From contig JAKZHN010000036.1 in assembly GCA_037179335.1 (NCBI GenBank), positions 62,001 to 126,000 of the forward strand: a stretch of 64,000 nucleotides of DNA, written 5' to 3'. The notes under the pieces were generated by a model. The model searched no databases, was not told the DNA's origin, and saw only the letters and a program-made list of their open reading frames with translations. Position numbers and translations under genes: made by a program. Each line of letters opens with the position of its first letter. Within the stretch, counting starts at the first letter, position 1. Of this stretch, positions 32,965-45,205 are shown piece by piece. The stretch is from Cyclaneusma minus (taxonomy: Eukaryota; Ascomycota; Leotiomycetes; Marthamycetales; Marthamycetaceae).

Positions 32965-35060
32965 ATGAAAACAGCATGGGGGCTTCCGCTCCTGTTATTA
33001 TCAGGATGGGCCAGTGCTGCAGCAGTTCCGCAGTATTCACCACTGCGAGATCATCGAGGAGCTGTCGCCAGTGAAGCCAAGGAATGCAGCAGCATCGGTA
33101 TAGAATTGCTGAAAAGAGGAGTAAGTTTGTTCAAGCCATGATACATAGGAGAATTTTGGATATCACGGACACTGACTTCTGCTCAGGGGAATGCTGCCGA
33201 TGCTCTCGCGGGCACCGTGTTCTGTGTAGGTGTGATTGGTAAGGATTCCAACTCTCTCCACGCTCAATACCACTGGGTTCAAAAGACTGACTCTGGGCAG
33301 GCTTGCATCATAGCGGTATTGGAGGTGGCGGTTTTATGCTTGTCCGAGATTCGGATGGTTCATATGAAGCCATCGATTTCCGGGAAAAAGCACCGGCCGC
33401 TGCTTTCCGTGACATGTACAAGCATGACAGACTTGCTAGTGTATTTGGCGGTCTTGCTGCTGGTGTTCCAGGAGAAGTGCGTGGCTTAGCATATTTGCAT
33501 CAGAACTACGGAGTATGTTGTGGTCATTTCATCTCGCCGCTGGGTTCCGCTAAGGCTATGACAGGTTCTTTCTTGGCGAGAAGTTGTCAACCCGGCCGTG
33601 AAACTTGCACGCCACGGTTTTGTTGGTCGGTGGTCTCTTGTGGCTTTCGTCTGAGCTCGATTTGCTCACAACTTTGCAGTTACTGAGGACCATATCCGCT
33701 ACATGACGATTGCCGTCCGGGTGGCTCAGCGGAACTTTTTGGTGGAAGACCCAAGTTGGGCTATAGACTTTGCACCGAACGGTCAGTATCCAGAACAGTT
33801 CATCTCGAGTAAATCCGATTTGGGACCAGCGCTGACAGTTATCCAGGAGAACTTGTCAAGTTGGGTGACATACTAACAAGAAAGCGTTATGCCGAGTCTG
33901 TCCATTCCCAACCCCTTTTCCTAGATGTAGTTGCTGACTTCAATAAGTACGCTGGAGAAGATCGCCAAGTACGGACCGGATGTGTTCTACGAGGGAGAGA
34001 TGGGTAAGCTTTCGCACGAGGGATCATTTCAAGAATCACAGCTAATAGTCGCGAAGCAAATGCGACCATTGCCGCTATCCAAGCCGCAAATGGAACTATG
34101 ACGACTGAAGACTTGAAGAACTACGATATTTCGATCCGACCAGCCATCGAGGTCGACTACCGAGGTTACAGACTGGTATCTACTGGCGCTCCCAGTAGTG
34201 GAGCAGTTGCTCTAAGCGTGCTCAAGACACTCGAAGGCTACGAATCAGACTACCCAGCCGGCCTCAACCTCAGCACCCATCGCCTGGACGAAGCAATCAG
34301 GTTTGCGTACGGAGCACGCATGGAACTTGGGGACCCTGAATATGAGGACGGCGTCGACGACTTCGAGGCCGAGATGCTCACAGAATCTAAAGCAGCATTG
34401 ATACGCAGCAAGATTTCCGACTATCACACTCTGAATGTCACAGCTTACGATCCGACAAACCACACTAGCGCTCGTCACGCCGGCACCTCACATATTGTCA
34501 CCGCTGATATGTCTGGCATGTCTATCAGCCTGACAACCACCATCAACACTCTTTTCGGCTCTCTCGTGATCGTCCCCGAAACCGGAATTATTATGAACAA
34601 CGAGATGGACGATTTCTCCATTCCTGGAGTTCCAAACTTCTTCGGATTCGTCCCCTCGCCAATAAATTATATCGCTCCCGGCAAAAGACCGCTCTCATCC
34701 ATCACACCGGTGATCGTCGAATATCCTAACGGCGAGCTGTACATCAGCACAGGCGCTGCTGGTGGAAGCCAAATTCCGACCGCGACAATCCTATCTCTCT
34801 GGCACGTACTGGATCACAACATGAGCATGGCGGAGGCATTAGCGGAACCGAGAATCCACGATCAGTTGATGCCGAACATCGCGATTTTCGAAGACGGCTA
34901 TGATCAGGAAATTGTGGACTTCATGGTTGGACGAGGACACAATGTCACTTGGGTGCCCTTAGCTGGTAGCGCTACACAGGGCTTGAGGAGACTGCCGAAT
35001 GGTACTTTTGAGGCTGGTGGAGAGCCGAGACAGAAGAACAGTGGTGGATTTGCATGGTAG
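32965..35060 (+). CDS. Secreted gamma-glutamyltransferase
   Basis: Eight exons (32965–33120, 33187–33238, 33301–33512, 33565–33625, 33680–33781, 33847–33895, 33948–34003, 34057–35060) close to 563 residues. The N-terminus MKTAWGLPLLLLSGWASAAA is a signal peptide. Family motifs follow: HRGAVASEAKECSSIG, GNAADA, HSGIGGGGFMLVR, REKAP and KLARHGF. The autocleavage site is HAGTSHIVTAD, whose Thr becomes the N-terminal nucleophile of the small subunit. GRIxxxx-type substrate-loop elements (GKRPLSSITPVIV, TGAAGGSQI) come later. N-glycosylation sequons are frequent. The enzyme hydrolyses or transfers the gamma-glutamyl group of glutathione outside the cell or in the vacuole. For exon 8 the frame requires the GAAG acceptor at 34056 rather than the TAG eight bases earlier. 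Confidence 0.93.
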
Positions 35061-35137
35061 ACGCTGATGATTTTTAGACAGCTAGACTTGAAAATATACC
35101 CGATGCGAAAACGGAAAGCCAGCTCGGACGCAGAAGC

Positions 35138-36261
35138 TCATGCAAGTTTTGCCCGCTTGTTGTACTCTCTCCACTTAGCATCAGGGACGTGATTCCTCTT
35201 CTGGCATCCCGCAGCTCCGCCTCTGCTCTCACGACTGGCCCCGAAGTGCCCTTCGGTGCATTCTGGATCTTCGAATATGTTATGCTGGTTCATTCTGGGA
35301 GTGTTATTGTCGACGCCGTCCGAGAACGAAGCTGCGCCATCGAATTCTTTGTCACCTGTTGTTATTATAAGTCTTGAAGTCAGCAAATCTGCCTCACACA
35401 TGGAGTCGATGAATGGAATCAGGGGGGTCAAAAGAGCCGGCTGTCTTACCATAATTTCGCGCACAATCTCCCATTGTTTTCTCCGTCAAAGCCATTCTCA
35501 ATGATTTCAGTCTCGGTTTCCGCCTCAACGTTCGCGGCTTATCGGAGCATGGTGTGGCGACGTAAGCAGGAGCTGCTTCTGCTTCTTGATTCTGTGGAAT
35601 GGAGCATGAGATCGTCCGAGAATGTCCAATCGTGGTCGAAAGAGATTGTGATTGGTACCAAGAGGTGGTATCGAGTATCGTGGGATAGGCAGCCGAGGAA
35701 GCTGGCGCCAAATACCGCTTAGAGGCGATAGGATTGGTAGTTTCGTCGTCAAATCTTATTGAACTTTGTTGCGCTAGGGCTGGTTTTGATGGAATTGCCT
35801 CGGTGATCGAAATCACAAGATTTGGGAATGTGGATGACGGGCTCTTCCTCGCCATCGCAGCATTTCGAACATCTCCTCATCACTGCTCCAGCTCGAATGC
35901 TATCCTCGTCGGCGACTTTAGCTTCCCTCTTACTCCCACTCGTGGCTCCCTGACTATTGCTTCCACCGGGAACCTCGTCATCCACACCATCGTCTGCGTC
36001 CGTCTCCTTGATAAATCCATCAGAGTCATAACTATCCTCCTCATCGTCATCCTTCCGAACTTCTGTGTCCCGGTCAAATTCCCCGCTGTCCACAACCGGC
36101 TCCACAACCAGCAGGTCTAGCGCTTTGTTGACTGTTTCCGGCAGAGCTGCTACGAGGTCGCGGAAAGCTTCACGCAGTTGTTTCTCGGACGCCTGCATGA
36201 TCATACTGACCAGGACATGATTCTGACCGCAGCTGGCAGCTTTCGTAGAGGGTTCCTGCAT
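35138..36261 (-). CDS. Hypothetical acidic Cys-containing fungal protein, exon structure incomplete
   Basis: At least three coding segments on the minus strand. Segment 1 starts at 36261 or 36204 (MIMQASEKQLREAFRDLV) and runs through a long Asp/Glu-rich stretch to RRCSKC. Segment 2 ends EKTMGDCARNYG at 35450, and a clean phase-1 intron joins it to segment 3 (35355–35138), which contains EDPECTEGHFGASRES and GCQKRNHVPDAKWREYNKR. The link between segments 1 and 2 (around 35750–35860, overlapping frames) is unresolved. The widely spaced Cys/His pairs resemble a class of fungal proteins with CxxC…GCxxxxH ends, function unknown. No signal peptide or membrane helix is seen. Confidence 0.45.
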
Positions 36262-37313
36262 GTTTGGGGTTTTGCGAATGGAAAAATGCTATCGGTGACG
36301 TCGGATTGGTGAAGATCATATGCTCAATAACTGTACTTTTTGAGATGATGTTTTCAATCAAGAGCTTTCTGTCTTCGGGAAGAGGGGAAGGTGTTGAATA
36401 GAGGGCAATGCGAGCTAGGCATTTTCGAGTGTCGTCGCATTTATTGCACCGTTCAGCAGCACTAGCCCAACAAAAACATTTCTTATAGGGCCTAGGTCCG
36501 CTCAATGGCACGCGGGCGCCGCAGGCGTCCAAGGCAAATGCTCCGTTGCAGCACTACCCGTCGAAACCCGTGGCGCCAATTGACTTCTCAGAAAGGGGTG
36601 TAGTTTTTCAGACAAGGCACGTGATAACTCACATGACTGTTGGATCAATAACCATTGTGCACTAGCCACAGATTCCAAAACCAAGTGGTTTTATACTAAC
36701 AAGAATATAGGTAATTCTATAATTCAGCAAAGGCGAGATGTATATAATATCGATTGCTATCCAATAAAAATCGATCGGGACCTCGGCTGCCGAACTTCCC
36801 CGCCATGTGCCGCCTCGGTGGGAAAAGGGACGATGCGGGGAATTATCTGACGTCCCGGCTGTCAAATGCCGAATTTTTAGTAGTCTTTTCTCTGGATTGG
36901 TGTCCTTCTAGCTAGGGAAATTAATGTCTCGGTTCCCGTAATTAATTAGTATTATTGCTAGAGCTATCGTTGGTTGCCGATCAATGTCACCGGGTAGTAT
37001 TGACATAGGTCAAATTGCGGGGGAATACAGGCTCCGTTAACAGTCCGGCTGGAATTGATCTGAATCGGACCGTTACGGTGACAGTGACGTGTGCAGACCA
37101 TCGGTGCCTGGGATACAGATATGCCTGCATTACTAATTATCCATGAGATGATCAGGGATGGAGCTGATGAAGCCTACCTTACCTCAAACGACTACCGCTC
37201 AAGCTGTTCGAACCACTCAAAGGGCCAAACACAAATTGACGAAATCGCGAGCTAGAACTTCTACTTCAATCCACAGCTATACCTCAGGATAACCTCTCAC
37301 TTCCAACCTCAAA
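36262..37313. other. Intergenic, promoter of GST-like gene
   Basis: 1052 bp. AT-rich with scattered CGG/CCG triplets at 36780–37100 that could serve zinc-cluster regulators, though no exact motif stands out. No gene supported. Confidence 0.45.
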
Positions 37314-38094
37314 ATGGCCGAACAAACAGTTCGTTTTTACGACCTCAGCGGTCCCAAGCCCTGGTCTCCTTACTGCTGGTGCACGCGATACGCTCTCAAC
37401 TACAAAGGCATCCCCTACTCGACCGTCAAAACCTCATACCCCGCCATCGAGCCACTATGCCAGAAACTCTTCGTCGACATGACCGATCTCAAAGCAACCG
37501 TCCCCATCATCGAAATCCCAGGCCCCAACTACAAAGCCCTGAACGACTCAACCCCAATCGTCGAACTTTTGAACGAACGATTCACCGAGAAAGACGGCTA
37601 CAAGACACTCAAAGACGTCGACAAAATCTCACAGCATGATAAAGAGACGGAGGGCCTGCTCCCTGGCCTCGCGTGGTTGGTTTTTTACGATGTCTACCTG
37701 AATGCCTTGGACCCGCACGATGGATCGAAGGAGTTTTTCAAGGAGACGAGAGAGAAGCAGACCGGTGTCAGTCTGTCCGAAGTTACGGACAAGATTGGAG
37801 GTGGCGAGGAAGCTTGTTTGAAGCAGATTGCGGAGTCTTGGACGTCTCTGAGAGAGCGAATGAAGAATGATGACTTGAGTGGAGATCGTGAGTATTCCTG
37901 CACCGTTGATGTGAAAATGAGATTGGGGCTGGGGCTGATTCGATGATCTAGCTACTTATCTGGATTTTTGGGATGCGGCTTTTGTTAAGTGGATTCAGGC
38001 GGCTTCGAAGGAGAAGTATGAGAAGTTGCTGGGGGTGTATGGTGATGATACGTTTACGAAGCTGATGAAGAAGGTGGAGAAGTACGAGCAGTAG
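37314..38094 (+). CDS. Glutathione S-transferase-like protein
   Basis: Two exons (37314–37887, 37952–38094) give 238 residues. The N-terminal thioredoxin-like half has FYDLSGPKPWSPYCWCTRYA, then a VPIIEIPG strand with cis-Pro and the glutathione-binding ALNDSTPIVELL (Ser in the usual place). The C-terminal half is helical and ends with SGDRPTYLDFWDAAFVKW. This matches the fungal GST group annotated as beta-etherase-like or UstS-like rather than classical Ure2/theta GSTs. The substrate is unknown; detoxification or lignin-ether chemistry are family possibilities. The intron falls in the conserved GD(R/K)PTYLD segment, and the second exon supplies the final 47 residues. Confidence 0.88.
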
Positions 38095-41000
38095 TGGGAT
38101 TTATGTTCCATGACCTGGTAGTCTAGGTCTCTTAGAGATTCAGCGTCGCAATTTCGAAGCCCTTGTGGCTTCAAAAGTGAGTACTGCTGCAGCTCGAAGT
38201 TTCCAGATGAAAAGGTCCTATGCTTGTGTATAAATTGCCTCCAGCGAAATCAGATTGGAGATGAATTTGATAATATGAGATTTATGCAGGGCATCTGGGA
38301 AAACCACTTGGAAAGTGATGTGTTTCTCGCAGTATGGGTCACTATGGGCTCTGTTTCAGTCCCAGGGTGGGGATCAGCCAGGTCTTACTGTCTTTCGACG
38401 CGAGTTCTAACTCATGGCTACTTGTTGAGGGACGTAGGTGCTTGCATTGGGAAGGTCTAGCCAAGGACTGCTGATATAGCAGTGAGAGACGCTAGCCTTA
38501 GCGCAGGGACTAGTGCTGTAGCCTGAGGCTCCAATACTACTTCAAGAAAGAAAGAAAAAAAGGCCACTGATCTGAGCGGCTTCATGGTGGACAACGATGA
38601 AAAGCAGCCCGTGCCACATTTGACAGGTACTGGTAGTTTGCGGCTGAGACAACCAAGGTTAATGGAAGCAGGTTCTCGTCAGAGCAGCCAACTAAGGATA
38701 GAGGAGCGCACGATGCCGTATTTCATAATGAACGACAGTGGGCCAGTGGCCAGAGTAAATGACCCATTCTTAGCAGAACCATCGCAAAACATCAAGCAGA
38801 CCTTGAGAAGAAAACAGGCCCAAAGCCAACTCGTAAAAAGAGATAACTCGAGCCGGTTGACTACCTAGGTACTCTCGCCGTGTTGTCCTTGTCTTTTTGT
38901 AACATTGATGACAGTCGAAATTGTTATGCCCTATCCTGATCCAATGGCCAATGAAATTCTCTACAGCTCTTCGCTTTGACTCTTTAGGAAGCTTGTATAA
39001 GATTCAAGGATTCCGCAAAACCCACCCCACATCCCGCCTCTTCACCTCCCACTATCCAGGACCATTTCTAATTTGAGAAACAAAGAAGATAAGCTTAAAA
39101 CACCGCGGGGAAATCTTTATTCCCCTTCCGAGACAAGTTCCGAGATCTCTGAGGAGAAAGCCGAAAAGGGTCCTTGCGTGCGGCATCTGCAGAAATGTGG
39201 CTTGAGACTTGCAGGCTGGTGGAGATAACAGAACGGCAAGCACCCAACAACATAAAGAAACCTGAGAGGTTCGGGTCTATCCGTAGAAAGATCTCCCGTT
39301 GCCAAACTACACTTGTATATTATTGATTGCTGTGGCGTAGGACCCCTGTGGGATAGGAAGAAGAGATATAATAATCATTCCTGAACCGTGGGCTTTTTAT
39401 ATGCATCGGTTTAGGTAACGATTTCCTCAGCGCAATTAGCAAGGCATAAAGGTGGCTGAGGATGGTACATAATCTATAGCATGGAATAGGCCCTTCTAGA
39501 TACTTGTTTCGATGTATTTTTGGGTACAGGGCACCCCCACGCAGAAAAGCAACTTGAATATGGATATCCAGAATCCAGATCTATGTCGATTCAATACATG
39601 TATATTATATAGTCCACGGTTGCACTTGCGGCTGCAGATCCCGATTTTGAATTAAAATCGCAACAGCACCAAGACCAGCATAGAACGGTCCAGCATTATC
39701 TGAATTCAAAGGCACATAAGCCAGCCGTCCAACATTTCAAAGAAACCGCGGGAAAACGATCGACAACAAGAAGAGAAAATTGAAGCGTATTTCTTCAAGC
39801 CTGGACCAGATTGCGCAAGACTTGCAGAATCGCAAACCTGTGTTGTTTTGAAATCTTCAGCCGCGGCAACCCCCAGAACATTGATTGATGGACCAAAGCA
39901 GACACTTGCTCCGCATCCCCCACTCCCCTTATCCACCCTCCGAGAAGGGGGCTGGAGAGCGAATCGGAATTGTGTCCAGGCCTTCAGGCATGCTGAGGAT
40001 TAAAGGTGATCAGCATTCAGCATCATCAGACCCCCGTCGCTGTCGAGGCTTGATTATTGTTCAGTTTCCAGACGCGAGAAGGGGGCCCGAGGTTCTGTTG
40101 CTTGATGGCGATGAGGTGGTCTGCTCATCTCATCTGCGGCTTGGGTCTGGTGTCTGACAGGCTGTTCATGTCGTCTAAATAGGACAGAGGGTGGTGATAA
40201 GCAAAGGCCGATGCTGCAGTGCAGCTGGGCTTGTATATATGGATTTATGCCCATGGGAAAGACTCAACGTTAGCCCGGCTGGGGATGTGGGAGTTGAAGA
40301 GTTAGGGGGACTCGAAAAGTTGATGCTATATGTACCCTTGGTTTTGAAAGTTGCGAAATACACAAGCGTTCCGGTCATAAATGGGTGAAATCCGACACCG
40401 GTCTACTTGAGCGATGCCGTTTTGATGGCCACGAGCCGAAGGAAAAGCTTGGTATGGCGAGGAATTGGGTTTTGGGCCGCTTGGCTCCGGGCGGGGAGAA
40501 TTGAAGGGTGTGAACATGAGTCTGGGGAAGAAAGCCAAGTTCTTTGTCGTGGTCTTTGATACATCTGGACCTCGGCCGACAAACAATTGTAGCCTGGTCG
40601 CGGCCTTGTCTCGGTTCTTCAATGTTGACAAAGAAATAGATTAAAGATGTGGCTGCATGGCTGCGGAGGAGCCCTTTTGAGCAGTGGCCGACGGACTTGT
40701 CTGTAGCTGCCGTAAGCTTGCTCGTATCCACCATCGTTTTAAGCTTAGGGCCGCGTGAGCGCTGTCGTTGAACGTCGGCATTTTTCTGAGCCTCTGACTA
40801 ATTAAGTGGCTCACCGTCCGAGTGCACCTGCTCCCGGTATTTGTCGCTGGTCCTCTCTCGCTCTCCCTTCCACACCAACACTCCGCACCCGTCATCGTCG
40901 CATGCCTGGTCACCCACGGCAACGAATCGTCGCGACAGCGAACCTGGAAGGCTCAGGAACTGAGGACTGGTCGAGAAGGCGAGGGCGTCCCGGACCGCAC

Positions 41001-41204
41001 GACCGAGATTAAACCAACTTTTGCGACAATTTTTCCCGCATCAGACCCCGCCCCCGCCACTAAGAGTCCCGACTCGGACCGGAATCTCGAAAACTCAGAA
41101 TCATCCGTCGATTCAACACCGTCCTCGTTCCTTCCGAGAGGATACATCTTTATTGCGGGAATCAACGACAGCAAGTAACACCGAGATCCCAAACCGCCAT
41201 CGCA
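38095..41204. other. Large intergenic region, including leader of the bZIP gene
   Basis: 3.1 kb without a supported gene. Short ORFs on both strands lack domains and splice partners. The last ~400 bp (from about 40806) is CT-rich with several upstream ORFs, for example at 40806–41012 and 41021–41338, and probably is the promoter and long 5' leader of the MetR-like gene. Confidence 0.5.
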
Positions 41205-42956
41205 ATGGCCAGTTTCAACGGCAGACCTGGACCCAACGTGGCCGATTACATCGCCAATCTCAATGTTCTTCCCGACATGACTCAACAGGACCCCGACTTG
41301 GGCTTTGCGGACGATTTGGCTGCTTTCACCAACACTGAATTCTACGACTTCGACTCCGGCCTCATGACCAATTTGGAGGCCCCAAGCGAGCAGCATATTT
41401 CTTCCACTCAGCAGCATCTTTCTCCCGCTCAGCAGCCTCCGCTTGCTGCGCCCGCTGTCTCTTCAGACTTGAAGAATTTGGACTTCATCAATGGTACGTG
41501 CGGATCTTTTTTGGTCACCCCGTGCCCTCACGTTTGCTGCTGTATTTTTAAGTCGTTGTTGTGCTCCCCCAATCCCCGCTTACAAATCGTCGTTTTATCG
41601 CTTTCTTCTTTATTGCCCTGAACCGAGTGCGAGTGCGAGTGCGAGGTGCAGAGAGGAGACGGCATGAAGAAATTCAAGTGAATGGTACGCCAATGGGACG
41701 GCACAAGCAAAGGGGTGCTTGTTATGGCACCGTTGAGAGGTCCAGCTTGCAGAAGTCTGCCGTCTGGATGAGGACTAGGACGGCAGCACAAGAAGGCAGG
41801 GCAACTCAATGGCCAACAAGCTTGACATGGAACCCCACCCAAACTCTGTCATCGCTTTGTAGCGATGTCTCTTTCTCTCACCCTCGTCTCTCAGGCTGGT
41901 GGCACGACGCCCGCCAACGCGGGGCGCGGTACGCATGTGATGCGCATGGCGACAGAGATACATGAGAAGGGGAGGCACAGCACTTCGTGTCGCAGGATAG
42001 CCCCAGTGCGCTATCGTTGAAGAGCCAGGGATATGTCGTGCGCAGTCTGGCTGGTGTGCTGCATGCACAGTTGCAAGGGAAAAAGATGGGGGCGTCCCAG
42101 GCTCCCTCCTTCCGAGGCTCTCGTGGCCTATCACAGACCCCCCTTCCTCGCCATTCATCCCTGTCACTCCCCCATGGTGGTCGCCGGCCCGTATGCTTGT
42201 CCAAGTACCTGTCTGCCAAGGTTAGTGCCGAAAGCACCTCATGTCACGTGAGTCGTGCCCGGGATATCAGAGTCAGCACAACATATACCCGTAGCCCCGT
42301 CTGTTGTTTGGGCGCGCTTCTGCCTCGCTTTCCCCATTATACGCTAGCTTGTTGTTTTTCCCGTCGTCGTCGACCTGTTTCGAGCGCGTGGACTGCCTCT
42401 GTGTATCGCTGCCATGACGGCCACGACGACGATGCTGATGGCGCGAATTTCAGACTTCGCTTTTCCCGACTTCTCCTTCCCACAACAGCCGGCCTTTCAC
42501 TCCGAGGGCGTGCCGTCTATGCCCCACGGCCTCGCGAACCAGTCTATGTACGCCGTCTCCTCCACTGGAAGCTCTCCCTCTCCCGGTGCCAGCTATGCCG
42601 GAGAGAAACGCAAAGCCGACTCCATTTCCGGCATGTCGAGCGAAGAAGCATCCCGCATCGCAGCCGAGGAAGACAAACGCCGCCGCAACACTGCTGCCAG
42701 CGCCCGATTCCGAGTGAAGAAGAAGCAACGTGAAGCCGCCCTCGAACGCTCCGCCAAGGAGATGAGCGACAAAGTCTCTGCCCTCGAAAGCCGCATCAAC
42801 CAGCTCGAGACCGAGAACAAGTGGCTGAAGAACCTCATCACCGAGAAGAACGAGAACAAGGACGATATTGCAAGCTTATGGAGAAAGTACTCTCAGGAGG
42901 CTGGCGACCGGAAAGGCTCTGAGCGAAAGGACGGCGTCGGTACAGACAAGGCTTAG
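41205..42956 (+). CDS. metR: bZIP sulfur regulator, MetR/CYS-3 type
   Basis: Two exons (41205–41493, 42454–42956) give 263 residues in frame. The N-terminus has PNVADYIANLNVLP and DDLAAFTNTEFYDFDSG, as in MetR. The basic region is EEDKRRRNTAASARFRVKKK, immediately followed by a leucine zipper (LERSAKEMSDKVSALESRIN) and the NKWLKNLITEKN end. MetR/CYS-3 activate sulfate uptake and assimilation genes under sulfur limitation and are controlled by an SCF ubiquitin ligase (Met30/SCON-2 type); this is family knowledge. The 960-nt intron 41494–42453 is exceptional here, since the others are mostly 50–70 nt. A shorter protein beginning MTATTTMLMARISDFAF at 42414 would keep the bZIP and could be an alternative product. 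Confidence 0.9.
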
Positions 42957-45205
42957 ATTCCACATGTGGGAGGGACGTTTTCTAAGCCTTTTATGATACC
43001 GGTGCTTGACTAAGCTCGCGCCCTTTCTTGCCTTTTAGCGATATATGTGTATGGGTTGATGATTGCTTTGATTGATTTTGCGCAGCGTTGGGTAGGGGAC
43101 ACTGGTATGCAAGGAGGGTTTTGGCAATTTTGTATAGGGGACTGTCGCTACCGTCGCAACAATACACCACCAGCCCACTTGGCTGTCACTGGCACGGTTC
43201 TCCTCGACCAAAACCCCTTCTGACTGATTACTGGTGTCCTAGATTTTCGAACATCGCGATTCAAGATGAGCTGGAGCTAGTAGGTTCTTGTCATGATATA
43301 TTGTTGACGCGCATTAGAACACATCCCAACGCGACAAGTCAGCACGATACGAGAGCGAAGATAGCATGCCATAGCGACTAGTGAGATAATCTGTCAATTG
43401 CTTGGAACCTCTCGTCTCCACGCGACCTCTGACTCGCTGGAACGCAATGACCCAACGCGGCAACTACTACCCCATGCGACAAAGTACGTAAGGAGGCATA
43501 CTGAATGATCCACAGGATCAACATGCAGCCGCGCAGTCCATGTCGATACATGTACATGTAGCAGCAGCAGAAATGCAAAGCAGAGGAACATTCGAGTGGA
43601 ATCTGGGAAAGCAAACTTACATCTTTGCTCAAAACGGACACGACAACAATACATATAACGTCGGCGGAACGATTCCGAAAACATACGGAAACCTACAAAT
43701 CACAACGCGATATTTTGGACAGCTATTCCGCTACGTGTATCCAGATCTCCGGGTACCGTACAGCCAATCTAAACGGCAAGTGCAAGTGCAAGTGCTGGTA
43801 GACACATTTCAAGAAGATTTGTAATTCCTTATGTAGACGTCACCACACAATTACAAACCTCGACAAAGTTTCAATCCTTTTGACTTTTTTTAGCCGGAGT
43901 TTGCGAGTCTAGACTCCACTGGCAACGGGTCCGGCGAAGTCTCCGCGAGGGTTTATCTGCCAGAAATTGGCGCGTTGTAATTGACGTTGGGCGCAATTGG
44001 CTTCGAACCTTTGACTTGGCGAAAAGCTTGTTTGACGGGATCCGTCGAATAGGATGCGGCTGATGGCTGCGGCTTATCGTGTCTGGTATCTGCCGATATG
44101 TAAGGTTTGAAACTCTGTTGTTAGAGTATGCTTTGAAGTGTTGGGCACTACTTGGCGAAGTGTCGCGGCACATCATGGCGTTGAAGCTGAGTTTCAAGTG
44201 ATGGCTTGACTCGCGGGATCCTGACGGTGACTACGGATGACGGGACTTTTCTGGGTTATCAGAGTTTATAAGCTTGGCAGCTAATTCCAAATCACTTGTT
44301 TCTGTATCAAGATTCGGGATGCGGCTCGTGGTTCTTGTTTATGTCTTTGTCGATGGCACGTTAGCGGTCCAGGCCGGCGGCGCTTCTGACTCTCACTCGC
44401 TTATATTCCACTCTGGGAGCTCGTAGCCTCCTTTCAGATCACTCGAGACTTCGACGATGAAGCAAGTGCTAAGTGCTTGAGGTATTTGACTCTTTGTCTT
44501 CTCTCATATTTGGGCCGTCATGATCAATCGAGCAGGCGACTATCCCTCTCCCCTTTTCTGGGCTTCTTCTCTGGATGCTTTTCTTTCCATCATGGCTTCA
44601 TCGTTGTGCCGGGATGAGCTGTTAGCAAGAAAGCAAGCAGGAGTGTGGCATCTGAAAAATTAGGAACAAGAATGTTCACCCTTCGTGGCACATATGGTTG
44701 GCCTTTTCGTGACAGAGCTTGTTCGATCGATTGCGTTGTTCCTCCTGTCCTTCCATTGCGTCCTACGTTCGTATTTTCACGTCCTCGAATATGTTCTCAA
44801 GATTTTGGAGGTGACCGATCTTAGCTGTAGAAAGAAGATCATCATTCACGAATTCGAGGAAGTCGAGATCGGTCGGGGTTGTGTTCCCTTGCTTACCGTA
44901 CAAGACCATGATTTGGGGTCACCAACCTCAGTTCGCTGTAACAGCGTCCCTACAGCGGTCCTACAGCGTCCTACTGTGAGTGACCTTTCACACCGTCATC
45001 CTGGAGCTACCTCCATCGGCCGTACAACAGATGGTTTGCTCTAATCAACGGCCCTCTGAGCTGTGAATAAAAGCTTGGATGTCCTCCAGCTTCATTTCCA
45101 GAGAGCCCGTCGACAACATCTACAATCAAACACTCGAAACCACCGGCCCAAAATCAATCCCCTCCAGACCCCTACAACCCCCAACTTCTCACCTACGCAT
45201 TCAAC
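42957..45205. other. Intergenic, no gene recognised
   Basis: 2.2 kb between the bZIP and the tautomerase-like gene. ORFs up to ~119 codons occur on both strands without domains. Confidence 0.45.

Noticed and set aside
38095..41204. Several 60–120-codon ORFs in the large gap before metR
   Set aside because: None has a domain, a signal peptide or a consistent splice extension; the frames overlap on both strands as expected by chance.
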